Shown piece after piece: positions 41,905 through 54,600 of a DNA stretch of 64,000 nt. The notes below the pieces were generated by a model, which did no database searches, was not told the DNA's origin, and was given only the letters and a program-made list of their open reading frames with translations. Every line of letters begins with the position of its first letter. Positions within the stretch are counted from its first letter, which is position 1. This stretch comes from Owenia fusiformis (taxonomy: Eukaryota > Annelida > Polychaeta > Sabellida > Oweniidae): positions 13,893,375-13,957,374 of the forward strand of contig CAIIXF020000005.1 of NCBI GenBank assembly GCA_903813345.2. The letters run 5' to 3'. The translations under genes were made by a program, and so were the position numbers.

Positions 41905-42450
41905 GCGTAGAATAATGGAAATAGCGTCATGAATCCCGGGACAATGAATCTCGGATCCAAGTACGTCATTAATGGTCGAAAATAAAAATATTGACAAATT
42001 TATAACCTAAAAGGCCGAAAGATTATGCGGCAAATATTGAAACGGGGGTTGTCAACACATTGTATTAGCTTTGATCTCTTAGAATCCGTTGAATCCTAAG
42101 CGATTGGAGTTGTTAAGATCACTTAACGAATGATATGAAATGATGAGGATTTGGCGTTTTTTCAAAGTTTATAATGGCGGCCAATGGGGGATTTTAGCAA
42201 AATATCCCGAAAATTAAATCATTAAAAGGCCGAAAGATCTGTGGATGGATTTTGCTGTTTTATATATCAAAATGAACACTTCGTCGGGTCTAACAAGGAT
42301 CCGTTGAATCCTAAGAAAATAAATCATTTGCATGCTAAAAAGTTATTAAGATTTTAAATTTCGATAACGACTGCTCTCCATTGAAATCTTTTGACCATGA
42401 AATGTCGATTTACGCGCATGCGTTGTGACGTTATTTCCATTATTCTACGC
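41905..42450. mobile_element. Possible element with GCGTAGAATAATGG ends
   Basis: GCGTAGAATAATGGAAATA at the left and its inverted copy at the right (about 25 bp). The interior holds a diverged duplication (AAGGCCGAAAGAT ... ATCCGTTGAATCCTAAG twice). No clear target duplication; the right end touches the next element. Confidence 0.5.
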
Positions 42451-42451
42451 T

Positions 42452-42712
42452 AAGGAGGATTGGAAGCCAGGGTTCCAACTCGATATTCTTTAATCTCCAC
42501 GCATGCGTCATTTGCTATTCGTGTCCAAGGAGGATTGGCTCCCAGAATGCAACACCGATATTCTGCAAAACAATCACCTAGCGATAGCTTTGTTGGAGAG
42601 TATCGGGTCATTCTCCATGCAGTCGTACAAATTATACAGACACGAATAGCAAATGACGCATGCGTGGAGATTAAAGAATATCGAGTTGGAACCCTGGCTT
42701 CCAATCCTCCTT
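42452..42712. mobile_element. Foldback MITE with identical 74-bp inverted repeats
   Basis: AAGGAGGATTGGAAGCCAGG at the left; the right end is the exact inverted copy over 74 bp. A further copy of AAGGAGGATTGG lies inside at about 42528. Identical arms imply recent movement or gene conversion. Mirror-image 84-codon ORFs are an artefact of the palindrome. Confidence 0.88.
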
Positions 42713-42719
42713 GATCCTC

Positions 42720-44037
42720 CCTTCGGTCGTTCGGGGTACAGAAAACGTTTGTGCCGAGACCAGCGGGGTGTTATTCGAAACTAGAAACCCTGCTCTTTGG
42801 TCTATATTTCTTAAATCTCAATGGGACAGCAATAGGACAGAACTCAGTGGATATCAAATAATTAAATAAATGTTAAAATGATCCATCAGGTCAGGGTTAG
42901 AAATGATAGATACTAAAAAAGGTCAATTGTGCAAAAAAGTGGCAATCAACTATGGAAATATTTTCTTCCCCCAGAAAATACAGTTTTTTGAGAAAAATCC
43001 CTATACTTTACATATAATTGTTCTGAAAAACGGTCAAATTGGCGTGATTCAAATGTAATTTGTGCCTTTAATATGCTTTTGAATCGTTGGGTCAGGGCTA
43101 GAAATTAAAGAACTAGACTAATACGTTTACATTAACATTATATTCACCACATTTAATAACTTTTCTTCCTGATGAGTTGCAATTGAGGTCGTTTTTAAAA
43201 TACGACCCCATTTTCAATGCATAATACAGAATGGGAACATGGGGCAAAACGACCCTGTGGGGCAAAATGGCACACCGAAATATCTTTTGAACTATAAAAA
43301 GATGGTTCTTCAAAAGTCACATAATCGAATTTTGAAATTCCAGCCACCTTTTCGACCACCCTCTTTTAACATAGCAGCGTCTCGCCTAAGAGGTATTTCT
43401 ACTTTTCACTTTCTTTTTACAAATTACCTCTCCCACAAGAATCTCTCCCTTCGCAAAATTCCCCCCAGGTTAATCCTGGTTACGGGCCTGCGTGCCATGC
43501 TTTTTGAGCAATTTAGTGGCAGAAAATGAACGGGCAATTTTATAATGTGTTTGCACAATATAGTTTAAAAACACATTAAGCAGACAACTTAAGTTTTCAT
43601 CTGCTTTCAATAATTAGAATACTTAGGCTTAAAACAATTAATCAAAAATGATCTGAACTGTGACAAACATCATATATGATCTCTCTCTCTCTGACCAGAG
43701 GAAGTAAAGTCAACAGGTATTAATTATACTTCATAAGACTTAAGTTTTATTCAATGACCACTCGACCAATATGGATTTCGGTTACTTCCTGCGAAAGTTA
43801 AGTTTCAAAATCTAACATGGCTCTCCAAGTGAGTAAGATTTCGGGTGAAGCCAGTCATGAGGCAACGCGGTATATTTTTTCTCGGATGTTTTTTCGACCA
43901 AAAATGAATGAATTCCTATTTTTCATTGCAGTTTTAATTTGAATATTTTACTGACATAACGCCTACTTCGAAAGCAAACAGCGATCCGCGACAAATACAA
44001 TACTGTAAAAGTTTTATGTTTTTTAAACATGCATAGA
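42720..44037. other. Intergenic, no gene seen
   Basis: Contains a short duplicated motif GGGGCAAAA at 43238-43266 and a CCCGTAGCC-family tip (GGTTACGGGCCTG) at about 43480. Otherwise nothing recognised. Confidence 0.45.
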
Positions 44038-46165
44038 CACAGGCTGGTATCGAAAAATTTGTCCGCTGTGACGGAGCGTGCTATTTTGCATAGAAACAAA
44101 AAGAAACCCACACAATTTATTTTTTTACTCATATGTTTCGCTATACCAAAGAAAGTTTCTTACTCCATGCAATGGGTATATCATTTGCGGGTAACTTTAA
44201 CTTTTGTTTGAAGTCCAACAACGCTAAGAGTAAAAGCTATTGAAAACGGCGCCGGGGTATCATGCTCCAAAATGTACAATTTCTTTTATTTCTTTTTAAT
44301 GGTACAATATAGCGACACGATAATATTTACATATGTTTTCAGCATAACTCTGAAGGTATTAATGATATCTTGATGTGTTGGGTATTTTTAATATTTTTTA
44401 TAAAAAATAATGTTTACATTTTTTGTCCGCTGTGACGGAGCAGTTTTAACTGGGAACTACGTTAAGAATTTAAGATTCAAATTATACCTTTTAAAAGTAC
44501 CCTAAGAAGAGAGAACGTCACAAATCACTTTCCTAAATTATGACAAGTAGCCTCTGGGAGATCTGGGGTAATGTAAATCTGAGATATAAAAACTCTTAGC
44601 ATTTTTCGGAGGTTTGTACTGAAATCAACATGAATCAACATGGTGTAAACTCAACATAATATTTCTAATACGTTTTCGCCAAGACGTCTTAGAATGTCAC
44701 GTGTAGTGTAAATTGTTACGCGGAATATGGCATACATTCATGGTTGCGCGGTATTTGTGATACTGGTGAATATGCCATACTCACCTGCGGTATATGGCAT
44801 ATTCCGCAGGTGAGTATGCGATATTCCGCAGTGAATATGTGATGCATTGAATTCAGTGAATACCCGATACTCACCTTCAGAATATGTCACACTCACTTGC
44901 GGAATATGCCATATACAGCAGTTGAATATGACATATTCCGCAGGTGAAAAATGTGATACAGAAAGACTTGGTTTGATTGGTTGCGAGAATCGACTCTAAG
45001 TGTAAAGCTACGCTGGATTACCAATACTGTCAGTGCGCCGAGTACTAATATATGAATCATGGATTGATTGGGTAAGTTTATTACGTGAGATTGGTGAGTG
45101 ATACTTCTGCATACGTTGATGTATTCGATAAACTGTACTGTTGATTCAGTAATCATTATAATAATTTATAAAGTTTTACTTGTTCGTTCAATCGATGCAA
45201 TTGACAATTGCATACTTCCGTATCACGTTCTCATTGGTTAGTGTGTATGCCATATACCACAGGTGAATCTGTCATACACCGCAAGTGAATATGGCATATT
45301 CGTTGCGGAATATGGCATATTTTTGTATCGTGTTTACCGCGTAACATAAATAGGGAAAATATGAATTTATTCGAAATAGCGCACAGACATCCTGCATTCC
45401 GACAGATGTATAACCTTTTACCACATAATATTACTGTATATAAGTTACCATAAAAAATGACCATGTCAGGTGATGGATCCACAGTAGGCACAACGAAAGG
45501 CAAATACCCTATACTGAAATAAAGTTGACTATCATTTTCATGAGTTACCATGCATAACTTGGATTACAGTACAAACTGAGAAAAGAAGCTTAAAGAGTGG
45601 TCGTATAATTATGCATCTCAGAATTTGAATTATGTACTTTTATTCCGTTTTATTTTTCAGAATACTTTACGAAAGAGATTTGATACGCTCCCTCCTCTAA
45701 CGTGTAGTTATAAAGAGATATATTATAAATCTAAATTCTTAACGTATTTCAGATTTGAAACTGCTCCGTCACAGCGGTCAAAAAATTTAAACATTATTTT
45801 TATTGAAAAAATTAAAAATACCCAATACATAAAGATCTCATTAATACCTTCAGAGTTATGCTGAAAACATATGTAAATATTATCGTGTCGCTATATTGTA
45901 CCATTAAAAAGAAATAAAAGAAATGGTACATTTTGGAGTATGATACTCCGACGCCGTTTTCAATAGCTTTTACTCTTAGCGTTGTTGGACTTCAAACAGA
46001 AGTTAAAGTTACCCGCAAATGATATATTCATTGCATGGAGTCAGTAATTTTCTTTGATATAGCAAAACATATGAGTAAAAAAATAAATTGTGTGGATTTC
46101 CTAATGTTTCTATGCAAAATAGCACGCTCCGTCACAGCGGACAATTTTTTCGATACCAGCCTGTG
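44038..46165. mobile_element. 2.1-kb element with ~430-bp inverted repeats
   Basis: CACAGGCTGGTATCGAAAAA at the left and its inverted copy at the right, each flanked by ATAGA (possible 5-bp target duplication). Arms run about 44038-44460 and 45755-46165 and share TCCGCTGTGACGGAGC blocks, GGGTAACTTTAACTT and CAACGCTAAGAGTAAAAGC. No transposase ORF in the interior; superfamily not assigned. Confidence 0.82.
44716..45346. repeat. Cluster of short palindromes nested in the 2.1-kb element
   Basis: Ends GTTACGCGG and CCGCGTAAC are inverted. Between them are many copies, in both orientations, of GCGGAATATGGCATA and CCGCAGGTGAATATG. It may itself be an insertion. Confidence 0.65.
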
Positions 46166-47040
46166 ATAGATATTTGTATTTCTGTAATCCAGGTATGGCA
46201 TCATAATGAAATGTCAGTTAAACAGGCACCTTAATGAGAGCATTATAACCATCTGTTCGAAATTTGCACGAAGGTTCATTTAAAGTTTGGTTTGGTGGTT
46301 TAACAATTGAAAACCGAAAGTAACACGGTCAGGAATCCGAACACGGTGTCAATGTTCTTTTATGAAGCTTGGAAGTCAGACATTTCTGATAGAAAGCATA
46401 GTAATAATTATATAGTTAAGTTAAGCATTTAAATTGAATGCGAAAGAATTTGATATATTGAATCAGTTATGCACGGATGTCTGATAACACACTTCTGGTT
46501 TTAGAACAGATACTTTCATCGATCAAAAAATATTATCTATTTGCCCGATATCTGCTTTGAATTATTATGGCATATTATATATTGAGGGTTTACGTCTCAG
46601 TTGTTAGAAGACCAATTTCCATTCTGATTAATCACTTTCATGGGAAAATGCCCATTACATTACATTATGTTCAGTATGAAAATAACAAAAAACACTTAAC
46701 ATTGTCGATCATTTAAAAGATTAACACGCAATGTTTGATTTCTCATTTGATAAACGTCAATTTGGTAAAAACTACATTAAATATGACAAAAATAGCTTTC
46801 CAAGTGTGTGCTTAATTCACTTTTATCCTGACAAGAGAACGTATGTAACATTACATCGTGTTTAGTAATCAGTATATCGGGAAACAATTTTTTATTAAAA
46901 TACGTAATTTTTTACCATGTGACATCTACCTTTATTTCTTTTTCTTATCGGCACAGGCTTTTCTACTTTAATATATTAATATATGTATAGTGTACAATGT
47001 AAATGAAATAAATGGGCTAAAAAGGCCGAAATAAGAAAAA
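46166..47040. other. Intergenic, no gene seen
   Basis: AT-rich sequence without repeats or coding signal that I recognise. Confidence 0.45.
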
Positions 47041-47045
47041 TACGT

Positions 47046-48285
47046 AAGGACGATTCTCGGTTTGGAGAACGAAGTTCATCAATCTAAATGAGCATTATCC
47101 CTGCTTCGGACAAATTTGATTTTTTTACAAAATATAGATTTGAATGTCTTCTTTTGAATAGTCATAATTTGATTTGGGTAATATTTCTAGATTTTTTGCA
47201 AAAAAATATTCGGCAGTACACTGATGAACTTCCTTCCCCAAATCGAGACTTTATTTTATTGAATCGGTCTAATTGAGCTTTATCCCTGCTTCAGAGCTAT
47301 TTGTTATTTTTACATCTTCACCCTATGCAGACAGAGCCTGTGGGAAATATTGGGTGCGGAGCAAATGAGCAGAGGGTGCGGAGCTAACGGTTATTTTTGA
47401 ATTTAAATTTGGGATATTTCTGAAACTAAGCCGTTTTGGGACTTCAAATATACCAAGATATGTGTATTTGACACCAAATATCAATACAATTGTGAAAATA
47501 GTAGCGCAATTCATTCTATAGCGACGCAGTGTGCCTTAAACCTTTCCCAGACCTATATATTTTAAAATTATCCTTTTAATACTGAGTCCCCAGCATTCAT
47601 AAAAAATGGTGTTCAAGGTGCACTATCTATACAAATTATTTTTGCATCTTGGAAGCCAGGCAGTATCTGTGTGATTTTATAAAAATTCGGAAATTTTTTC
47701 AGATATGAGCCCCCTCTAAATATTGGGTGCGGAGCAGCTCCATAAACGTAGCTCCGCACCCAATATTTAGAGGGGCTCATATCTGAAGAACATTTCCGAA
47801 TTTTTATAAAATCACACAGATACTGCCTGGCTTCCAAGATGCAAAAATAATTTGCATGGGTAGTGTATCTTGAACACCATTTTTTATGAATGCTGGAGAA
47901 TCAGTATTAAAAGGATAGTCTCAAAATATATAGGTCTGGGAAATGTGGCATACTGCGTCGCTATAAAATGAATTGCACTACTATTTTCACAATTTTATTG
48001 ATATTTGGTGTTTTGATATTTTGATATTTGATATTTTGAAGTCCCAAAACGGCTTAGTTTCAGAAATATCCCAATTTTAAATTCAAAATGACCGTTAGCT
48101 CCGCACCCTCCGCTCATTTGCGCCGCACCCAATATTTCCCACAGGCTCTGTCTGCATAGGGTGATCTTGTAGATTTAAATATCCGCTTTTGAATATTCAT
48201 AGTTTAATTTGGGTAATATTTCTATATTTTTCATGAAAAAAATTATTAGCCCAGGAGACTGTTCTCCAAACCGAGAATCGTCCTT
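47046..48285. mobile_element. 1.24-kb foldback element, near-complete hairpin
   Basis: Tips AAGGACGATTCTCGGTTTGG and its inverted copy. Inner arms about 47320-47735 and 47740-48160 mirror each other (AGACAGAGCCTGTGGGAAAT, GGGTGCGGAGC, TTTTGCATCTTGGAAGCCAG). The centre is near 47737, around CAGCTCCATAAACGTAGCTC. No ORF beyond repeat artefacts. Confidence 0.85.
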
Positions 48286-48289
48286 TCAT

Positions 48290-50245
48290 TAGATATAGAT
48301 CTAGGCTACGTTGAATTTCAGCAAACAATTATAGATTCCATTAAAAACGATGGGTTGGCAGGTTAGGAAACTAAGTGTTTGTAAGCCTTTCGTTTTAATC
48401 ATTTTAACTTAATTGAAAAGAACAAAATGAGTAAAAGGTTGCTTACGATTGGCATGTATTCAGTTCTTGAAAAACATTATTTTAAATGTCTACGTTCAGA
48501 TGATTCTAATTGTGCCTATCATAAGGCATGGGGTTTTGAATATAAGGTCATATTGGAGCGTTCGATGATTTTATGTTAGTCTCAGGTTGATCTGAACAAA
48601 ACCTGTAATTTTCAAAAAGATCCCTCGAGTTCGAAACTTTAACAATAAATCTGAGGTACATTGCTTATATTTGTTACGCAAAACTTGACATTTTGTTTGT
48701 AAATTGAACAATTACAAGTACAATGTTACATCAGGACTAACTGATTGTCTCAGTACCGGATTCTAGTCCCGCGCGAAAGAAAGAATTCTTACTGGACCAT
48801 GCATGTGTTCTCGAAACTTATTTTCGTATCTTACAGGGTTTCTTCACAATTTCCGATAAACTCGCTATTCATTCATCAGTAAATTATGGCAACAATCGGC
48901 TCAGCTATACTTCCCCATCGTGCAAAATCGGGAACAACTATGTCTGAATGTAAAACGTTTGTTGCAATGTCTTCATAAGACCTATTTATTTCTATCGCCG
49001 TTTAGACTATGGTTTTCCCGATGGTACAAGTACATGTAGTTAATTTTTCTAGGAAATCAACTATAAATCAAAACAGAAAGTACTAATTTCTTCAGATTAT
49101 TTTTATTTATTCTGATAATCAAATATAATTTTCTCAAAAAAAACTTAAGCATTTGTTTAGATGAAAATCAGGATTCAGGACACACAAAATGAAAGAAATT
49201 GAAATAAAGCCACAGGTATAATGTATTACTGTTATGTGAATATTCTTCTAATATAAGGAACAATATTTTCCAAAAATAACACAGATTGGAGTGATCGTTC
49301 TGGCGAAACTTGGGTTCGGTAGATATCAAATTTTAACCATAGACTTTTAATGACTCAGCGTTTTGAAAGAATGATGACTCCAGTCCGTGAAAAACAAAAT
49401 GAAAACATCATCAATTTCTCACAACATAAGAAACGATTAAACTGATTTCATAGTAAATTTAATCACCCTTTTCTATACACCTTATATTCCTAGAATCAAT
49501 CAATAGACTACATACTAACTAAATGTATACATATACCTAGCTTACTTTTTCAAACGTGTTTTTTCTGACCAATCCTGTAGCCTATGCATTATGCACATAA
49601 TCTATCATAACTAATTATACAAAAATAAAATGGAATGCATAATCACTGAAATCTTTGGACGGAAGTTTTTAGAGATCAGATTACTTTAATAATTCATTAT
49701 AACCATCAAAAGCTTTGGACGGACGTTTTTAGAGAAGCAGTTCACTTTCATAATATTCACTATTCATCAATGGGAACGTCTCTATATATAACTTTTATTG
49801 ACATATAGTATCATAACATGATTACATTAGTCTAAAGTGAACACCTAAAAATGTGGATTTTTGGTCACAATTTTTGGATGCCCAACTAACTCCAAAGGAG
49901 CATGGGTGTAGTCAGACATGTGTCTGGTAGAGCAACTGCCTTGCTAAGCTTTCACAGTAAAATATGAATTCAGTCATGTTTTTTCAATAAAACCAAAAAT
50001 GACCTCTCATTTCCTGGTTTACTCAAAGATGCCTCACAATTTCAATTTTGCCTCTTTGTGTACATCTGGTGCCATCTATGTTTAGGTTTATTTTACATTT
50101 TAACATTGCATTAAAAATGGCCAACCAGCAGCCATTTTTAAACATCTAGCACAAATTATATGAAACAATTTTTCAATGAAAAATCAGATAATGTTAAACA
50201 TTCAAATGTGTCAAATATTAAGATGTGTCATACACTCGATCGAAT
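48290..50245. other. Intergenic, no gene seen
   Basis: A short duplication, CTTTGGACGGA(A/C)GTTTTTAGAGA, lies at about 49653 and 49713. Nothing else recognised. Confidence 0.45.
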
Positions 50246-50250
50246 ATATC

Positions 50251-50610
50251 TCACCATCAGATATGCCAAATCATGAAATATGTCTCACCATCAGATATGC
50301 CAAACCATGAAATGTGTATAACCATCAGATATGCCAAATAATGAAATGTGTCATACCATCAGACATATCAAATCATGAAATGTGTCATACCATCAGATAT
50401 GCCAAATCATAAAATGTGTCAAGCCATCAGATATGCCAAATCATACACTGTGTCTCACCGTCAGATATGCCAAATCATCAAATGTGTCTCACCATCAGAT
50501 ATGCCAAATCATGAAATTTGTCATTCCATCAGATATGCCAAATCATGAAATTTGTCAAACCATCAGATATGCCTAATCATCAAATGTGTCAAACCATCAG
50601 CTGTATCAAG
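50251..50610. repeat. 34-bp minisatellite
   Basis: About 11 copies of CATCAGATATGCCAAATCATG followed by AAATGTGTCA(T/C)AC. Three-frame ORFs in it are repeat artefacts. Confidence 0.92.
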
Positions 50611-50619
50611 AAATTGGCT

Positions 50620-51552
50620 GATCAGAAAAACTATATAACAAAGATGATTTCAAAAAAGAACATAATTTCCATGACGCTGTACATTCCTTTACTGTTACTT
50701 GAACACTGTACTACAGTACTACAACATGTATACTGTACTTGATTTGCAATACATTTCAATGCGATAATATACTACATATATCTTGAACTATTTTTTTCAG
50801 CTGCGGTTATAGGCAAGACATACTGACTAGATAACATGACAAGTTTAAAAATATTCTTAAAGTTCTAAAATAAAGTTGGTACAATTATGTTTCAATTTAT
50901 CAGGTATATCAATCCACTCTGCGTACATGGGACATTCTGGGAATGTTTAATCATGGGTTTTATGTTTTTGAAGTCAGTCATATCATAGTTAAATAAATTA
51001 ATTCCCAGATAAAATGTCATGTTCAAATCAAGGAAGTCTAGTTATGATCACTTCACTATGGTTAAAACCATAGCAACCACAAACACCAAGTCATGGAAAA
51101 CATGTAATGGTATCTATGGTAACAATACTGTGTAGGGAATATTGACTGACTTCCCTGTTATTAACATTTATCACTTTTCAGTAAAATGTTTGGTCACATT
51201 TTTCCAATATATTTTAAACAAACTCAGTTGGGAAGTATGATATGCAAAATGCTCTATCATACAAGACCTAAGCTTGCAATCAGGGAATTTTGGTGTGAAA
51301 TTATGCATGCTTGGCAAAATATGGGCTAAATTGCACCCCCTATACATGTACTTAATCTGTTCGGGATATGTACATGGACTAAAGACTATTTGTATTAGCT
51401 GACATTAAGATTCACAACTACAAGCTTGAATTGCCAACTGATATCATTTGAGATTCTTGACTTAAAAGTCAATTATTGGTTGCTTGTATTTAAGAGTTAG
51501 CCTTTGATGGCTTTGCTGATTCATGACTGATAAGTTGACTAATGGTTCCTTA
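50620..51552. other. 3' flank of the TRPV gene
   Basis: Presumed 3' UTR and intergenic sequence. I did not find a close consensus poly(A) signal. Confidence 0.4.
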
Positions 51553-51687
51553 TTAGTCAAGCTTTTGATTTTTATGACTAACTGGGCGACTATTTGGTTT
51601 ATTAAGTTCACGTTTTTTCTCAACCAGCGCCCTCTGTTGTTGAATTTGTTCTTTACGAAGTCTCTTCAGATCTTCTTTCTCTTTCTC
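51553..51687 (-). CDS. TRPV visible exon 10 (C-terminal tail)
   Basis: 44 codons plus TAA, between TTTCAG and the stop at 51555-51553. Very charged, likely coiled coil ([14 protein letters not shown]), low conservation expected. Confidence 0.85.
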   Translation of the reverse strand, partial: EKEKEDLKRLRKEQIQQQRALVEKKRELNKPNSRPVSHKNQKLD

Positions 51688-54600
51688 CTGAAAATATAAA
51701 AATTAAAAAAAGTTACTTTTGTAAACTTTTATTTATTGCCTTCAGGATACTGAGTACAAAGTTAGTTGACATTGACTTTCGATATAAATTTAAACAAGAT
51801 TGATCAAAAATTCATAAGATTCATGGAGTACCATGTAAAAATATGACACAAAAATATCTAACTGTTATGTAGGAGAAAATCTTCCTTTTATTTTTTTACA
51901 TTTTTTATCATTCTCTTTTTATTTCATGGAATATAATGATAATATAGTATTTTATATGATGATATTGTTATCTCCAGGTGAATAACACCAGGGAATATAA
52001 ATGATATCAAAAAACCCTCCCCAAAATCAAATGAATTTTTAACATTTTACTTACACTGAAAATCGTGATATCAGATATATAAGTCTGAGTGGCATAGCCA
52101 TGATCAAAAATAGGTGAGGCAAGATTAAAAAGGTGAGCACGATTAAAAAGGTGAGGCAAGATTAAAAAGGTGAGGCAAGATTAAAAAGGTGAGCACGATT
52201 AAAAAGGTGAGGCAAAATTAAAAAAGGTGAGACAAGATTATAAAGGTGAGGCAAAATTAAAAAAAGGTGAGGCAAGATTATAAAAGTGAGGCAAGATTAT
52301 GAAGGTGAGGTAAACATGAAGTAAATCAATACCATTGGGCTCCATTTCAACAGTTTTAGAGAAGTGTGTCAAAATGCATATCTGTAAAATTTTGGTGAGG
52401 CAAATGCCTCTTTGTCCATGAGAGACTTCGAGAAAGAAAGAATGGTGAGACAACTTGAGACTTCCCTTGAAGGCCATGTATAGATGTGTTTATTCCTGTT
52501 TCTCTTCAAATAGCCTTCATGAGATGCTTATACAACACAACGAGACAACATACCGTTTGGTGCCAGCGTATGACAAGCGCACGTCGCCCATCAGCCATAG
52601 GGTGGGAATATTTCTTCTGTTGGAGAATCCTCTGCTCTGTTGTTACAGTCTGTTCAATAACTAAAATGATCTTGGCCCACTGAAATAAAATATATTCAAG
52701 TTATATCTCAATATCATACTAATTGTCTCTAAAAGAAAAAAGATTCGGGACAAGATAACGAAGAAATAGTTTTGAGCATTTAGAATTTAAGTTACATTAA
52801 AGATGTTGCTTTTTCAATACTACTGGATCAGTCTTTGTGAAACTTGATACAGATGTTCCCCAAACATTGAAAAGCTTTCAGCCAAATTTGTACTGCAACC
52901 TGAACTTTTAAATGACGCAAACATCACTGGGGAGGAAAGTTTCTCGATAAAACCAGTAAATACATTTCATTAGTAAAAGTTTCCTCATTTCCTGATTGAG
53001 GGAATTGATTTGTGAATATCCCCGCAATGGCAGAATTAATTTCTAAGTTGTAATCATATTTTGAAACCGGAACTCACGAACTACATACTTGCCGAATATT
53101 TTGTTGTGATTTGAAGGATGGAAGCACCCTATCTTCGTTTTTCCCCAGTGTTATACCTAGTTTGCGTATATGTATTCCAAATAACTTATATTAAAAGCTC
53201 TCTAACATTAAAGGCCCAATATGCTTAATTTAGAAGGATAAAAGATAAAATAATGATTGAGACATGTTATTTACACCCTCAATCAAATATGATACAAAGC
53301 TTGATTTGCATTAATATTGAACCGAAAAAAAACTCACGTAGAAAAGAGCATTTGAAGTTCAGAGATTTTTAGAAGTGCATGCACATTTTGGACAAAGTTC
53401 ATGCTTTTAAACTCTTGATTTAAAAGATGGCGACTTCTATAAAAATGAATGAATCATGGACTACAAACAACTTCGCCATCCTTCATTGACATTGGTAAAA
53501 TCTTGATATATAAAAAGTTGACAGATCAAAGATATTTAAATAATTGATTGTAAGCTTTCATGGGCCCCGTTTGAGCTATTTTTAATTTCTTATGAAAGAT
53601 AAAGTACTTGTCAATCCATTGGAAATATTATGAAATTCAAGAGTAAGTCTTTATTTTGCCAAAAATGTTGAAAATACGCATAGTGAGGCTTTAATAAAAT
53701 CATTTTTGACTTTACATCTGGATCACCCTGTATTCTGCCAATTAACAATTTGTAGTGTAAAACCTTCAAGAAGACCTCTTACCTGTCTAAGATATTCATT
53801 CTTGGTCTCTGATATGAGTTGGTAAGTGTTGCCCATCATGGCAATCAACATATTGATCAGCAAAAGGGTCACCAGGACCATGTATACAACAAATATTATC
53901 TGAAATGAAATAATTTAGATTTACATTTGTAAATTGTCTTTATTGATTTTTGAATATCACAACAATCATAAAATGATATCACTTGGATTACTCTAGTAAC
54001 AATATGATGATATCACATAGATTACCAAAGCCATATAATGATGATATCACTGATTACATGAGTTGTATATATATATATATCTTTAATTGACTCTTGAGAT
54101 GTCATATCATGACATATTAGTCACTAAGGTAGAGCAGTTCTTCCCATTGTCGAGTTGAAGAACTGGTATCTTTATCCTGGCTAGAACCATAGACAATTCT
54201 AGCCAGCGCCAGCCTTTTATCGAGTTAGCAGCAATCTAGTAATCGCCGGTATAGGTCAGCAGTCATAGGTCAAAGACAAATCACAAGAAGTGCTGTGACC
54301 TGGGTTTGAACCCGACCTCTACTTTTTCAGCCTGACGCCAGACTTCCTGCTTTTCAGACCAATGCCTTAACCACTAGGCCAACCCGGCGACCACATGTGT
54401 AATAGGACGATATCACATGGATTACCTTAGTAACAATATGATGATATGACATAGATTACCATAGCCATATAATATGATGATATCACATAGATTACATGAG
54501 TCGTAATACGAGGATATCACATGGATTACCTTAGTAACAATAGGATGATATCACACTGCTTACCTTAGTCATAACAGGATGACAAGTATGACTGAATGTG

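Noticed and set aside
42450-42714. Mirror-image 84-codon ORFs on both strands
   Set aside because: Produced by the palindromic MITE.
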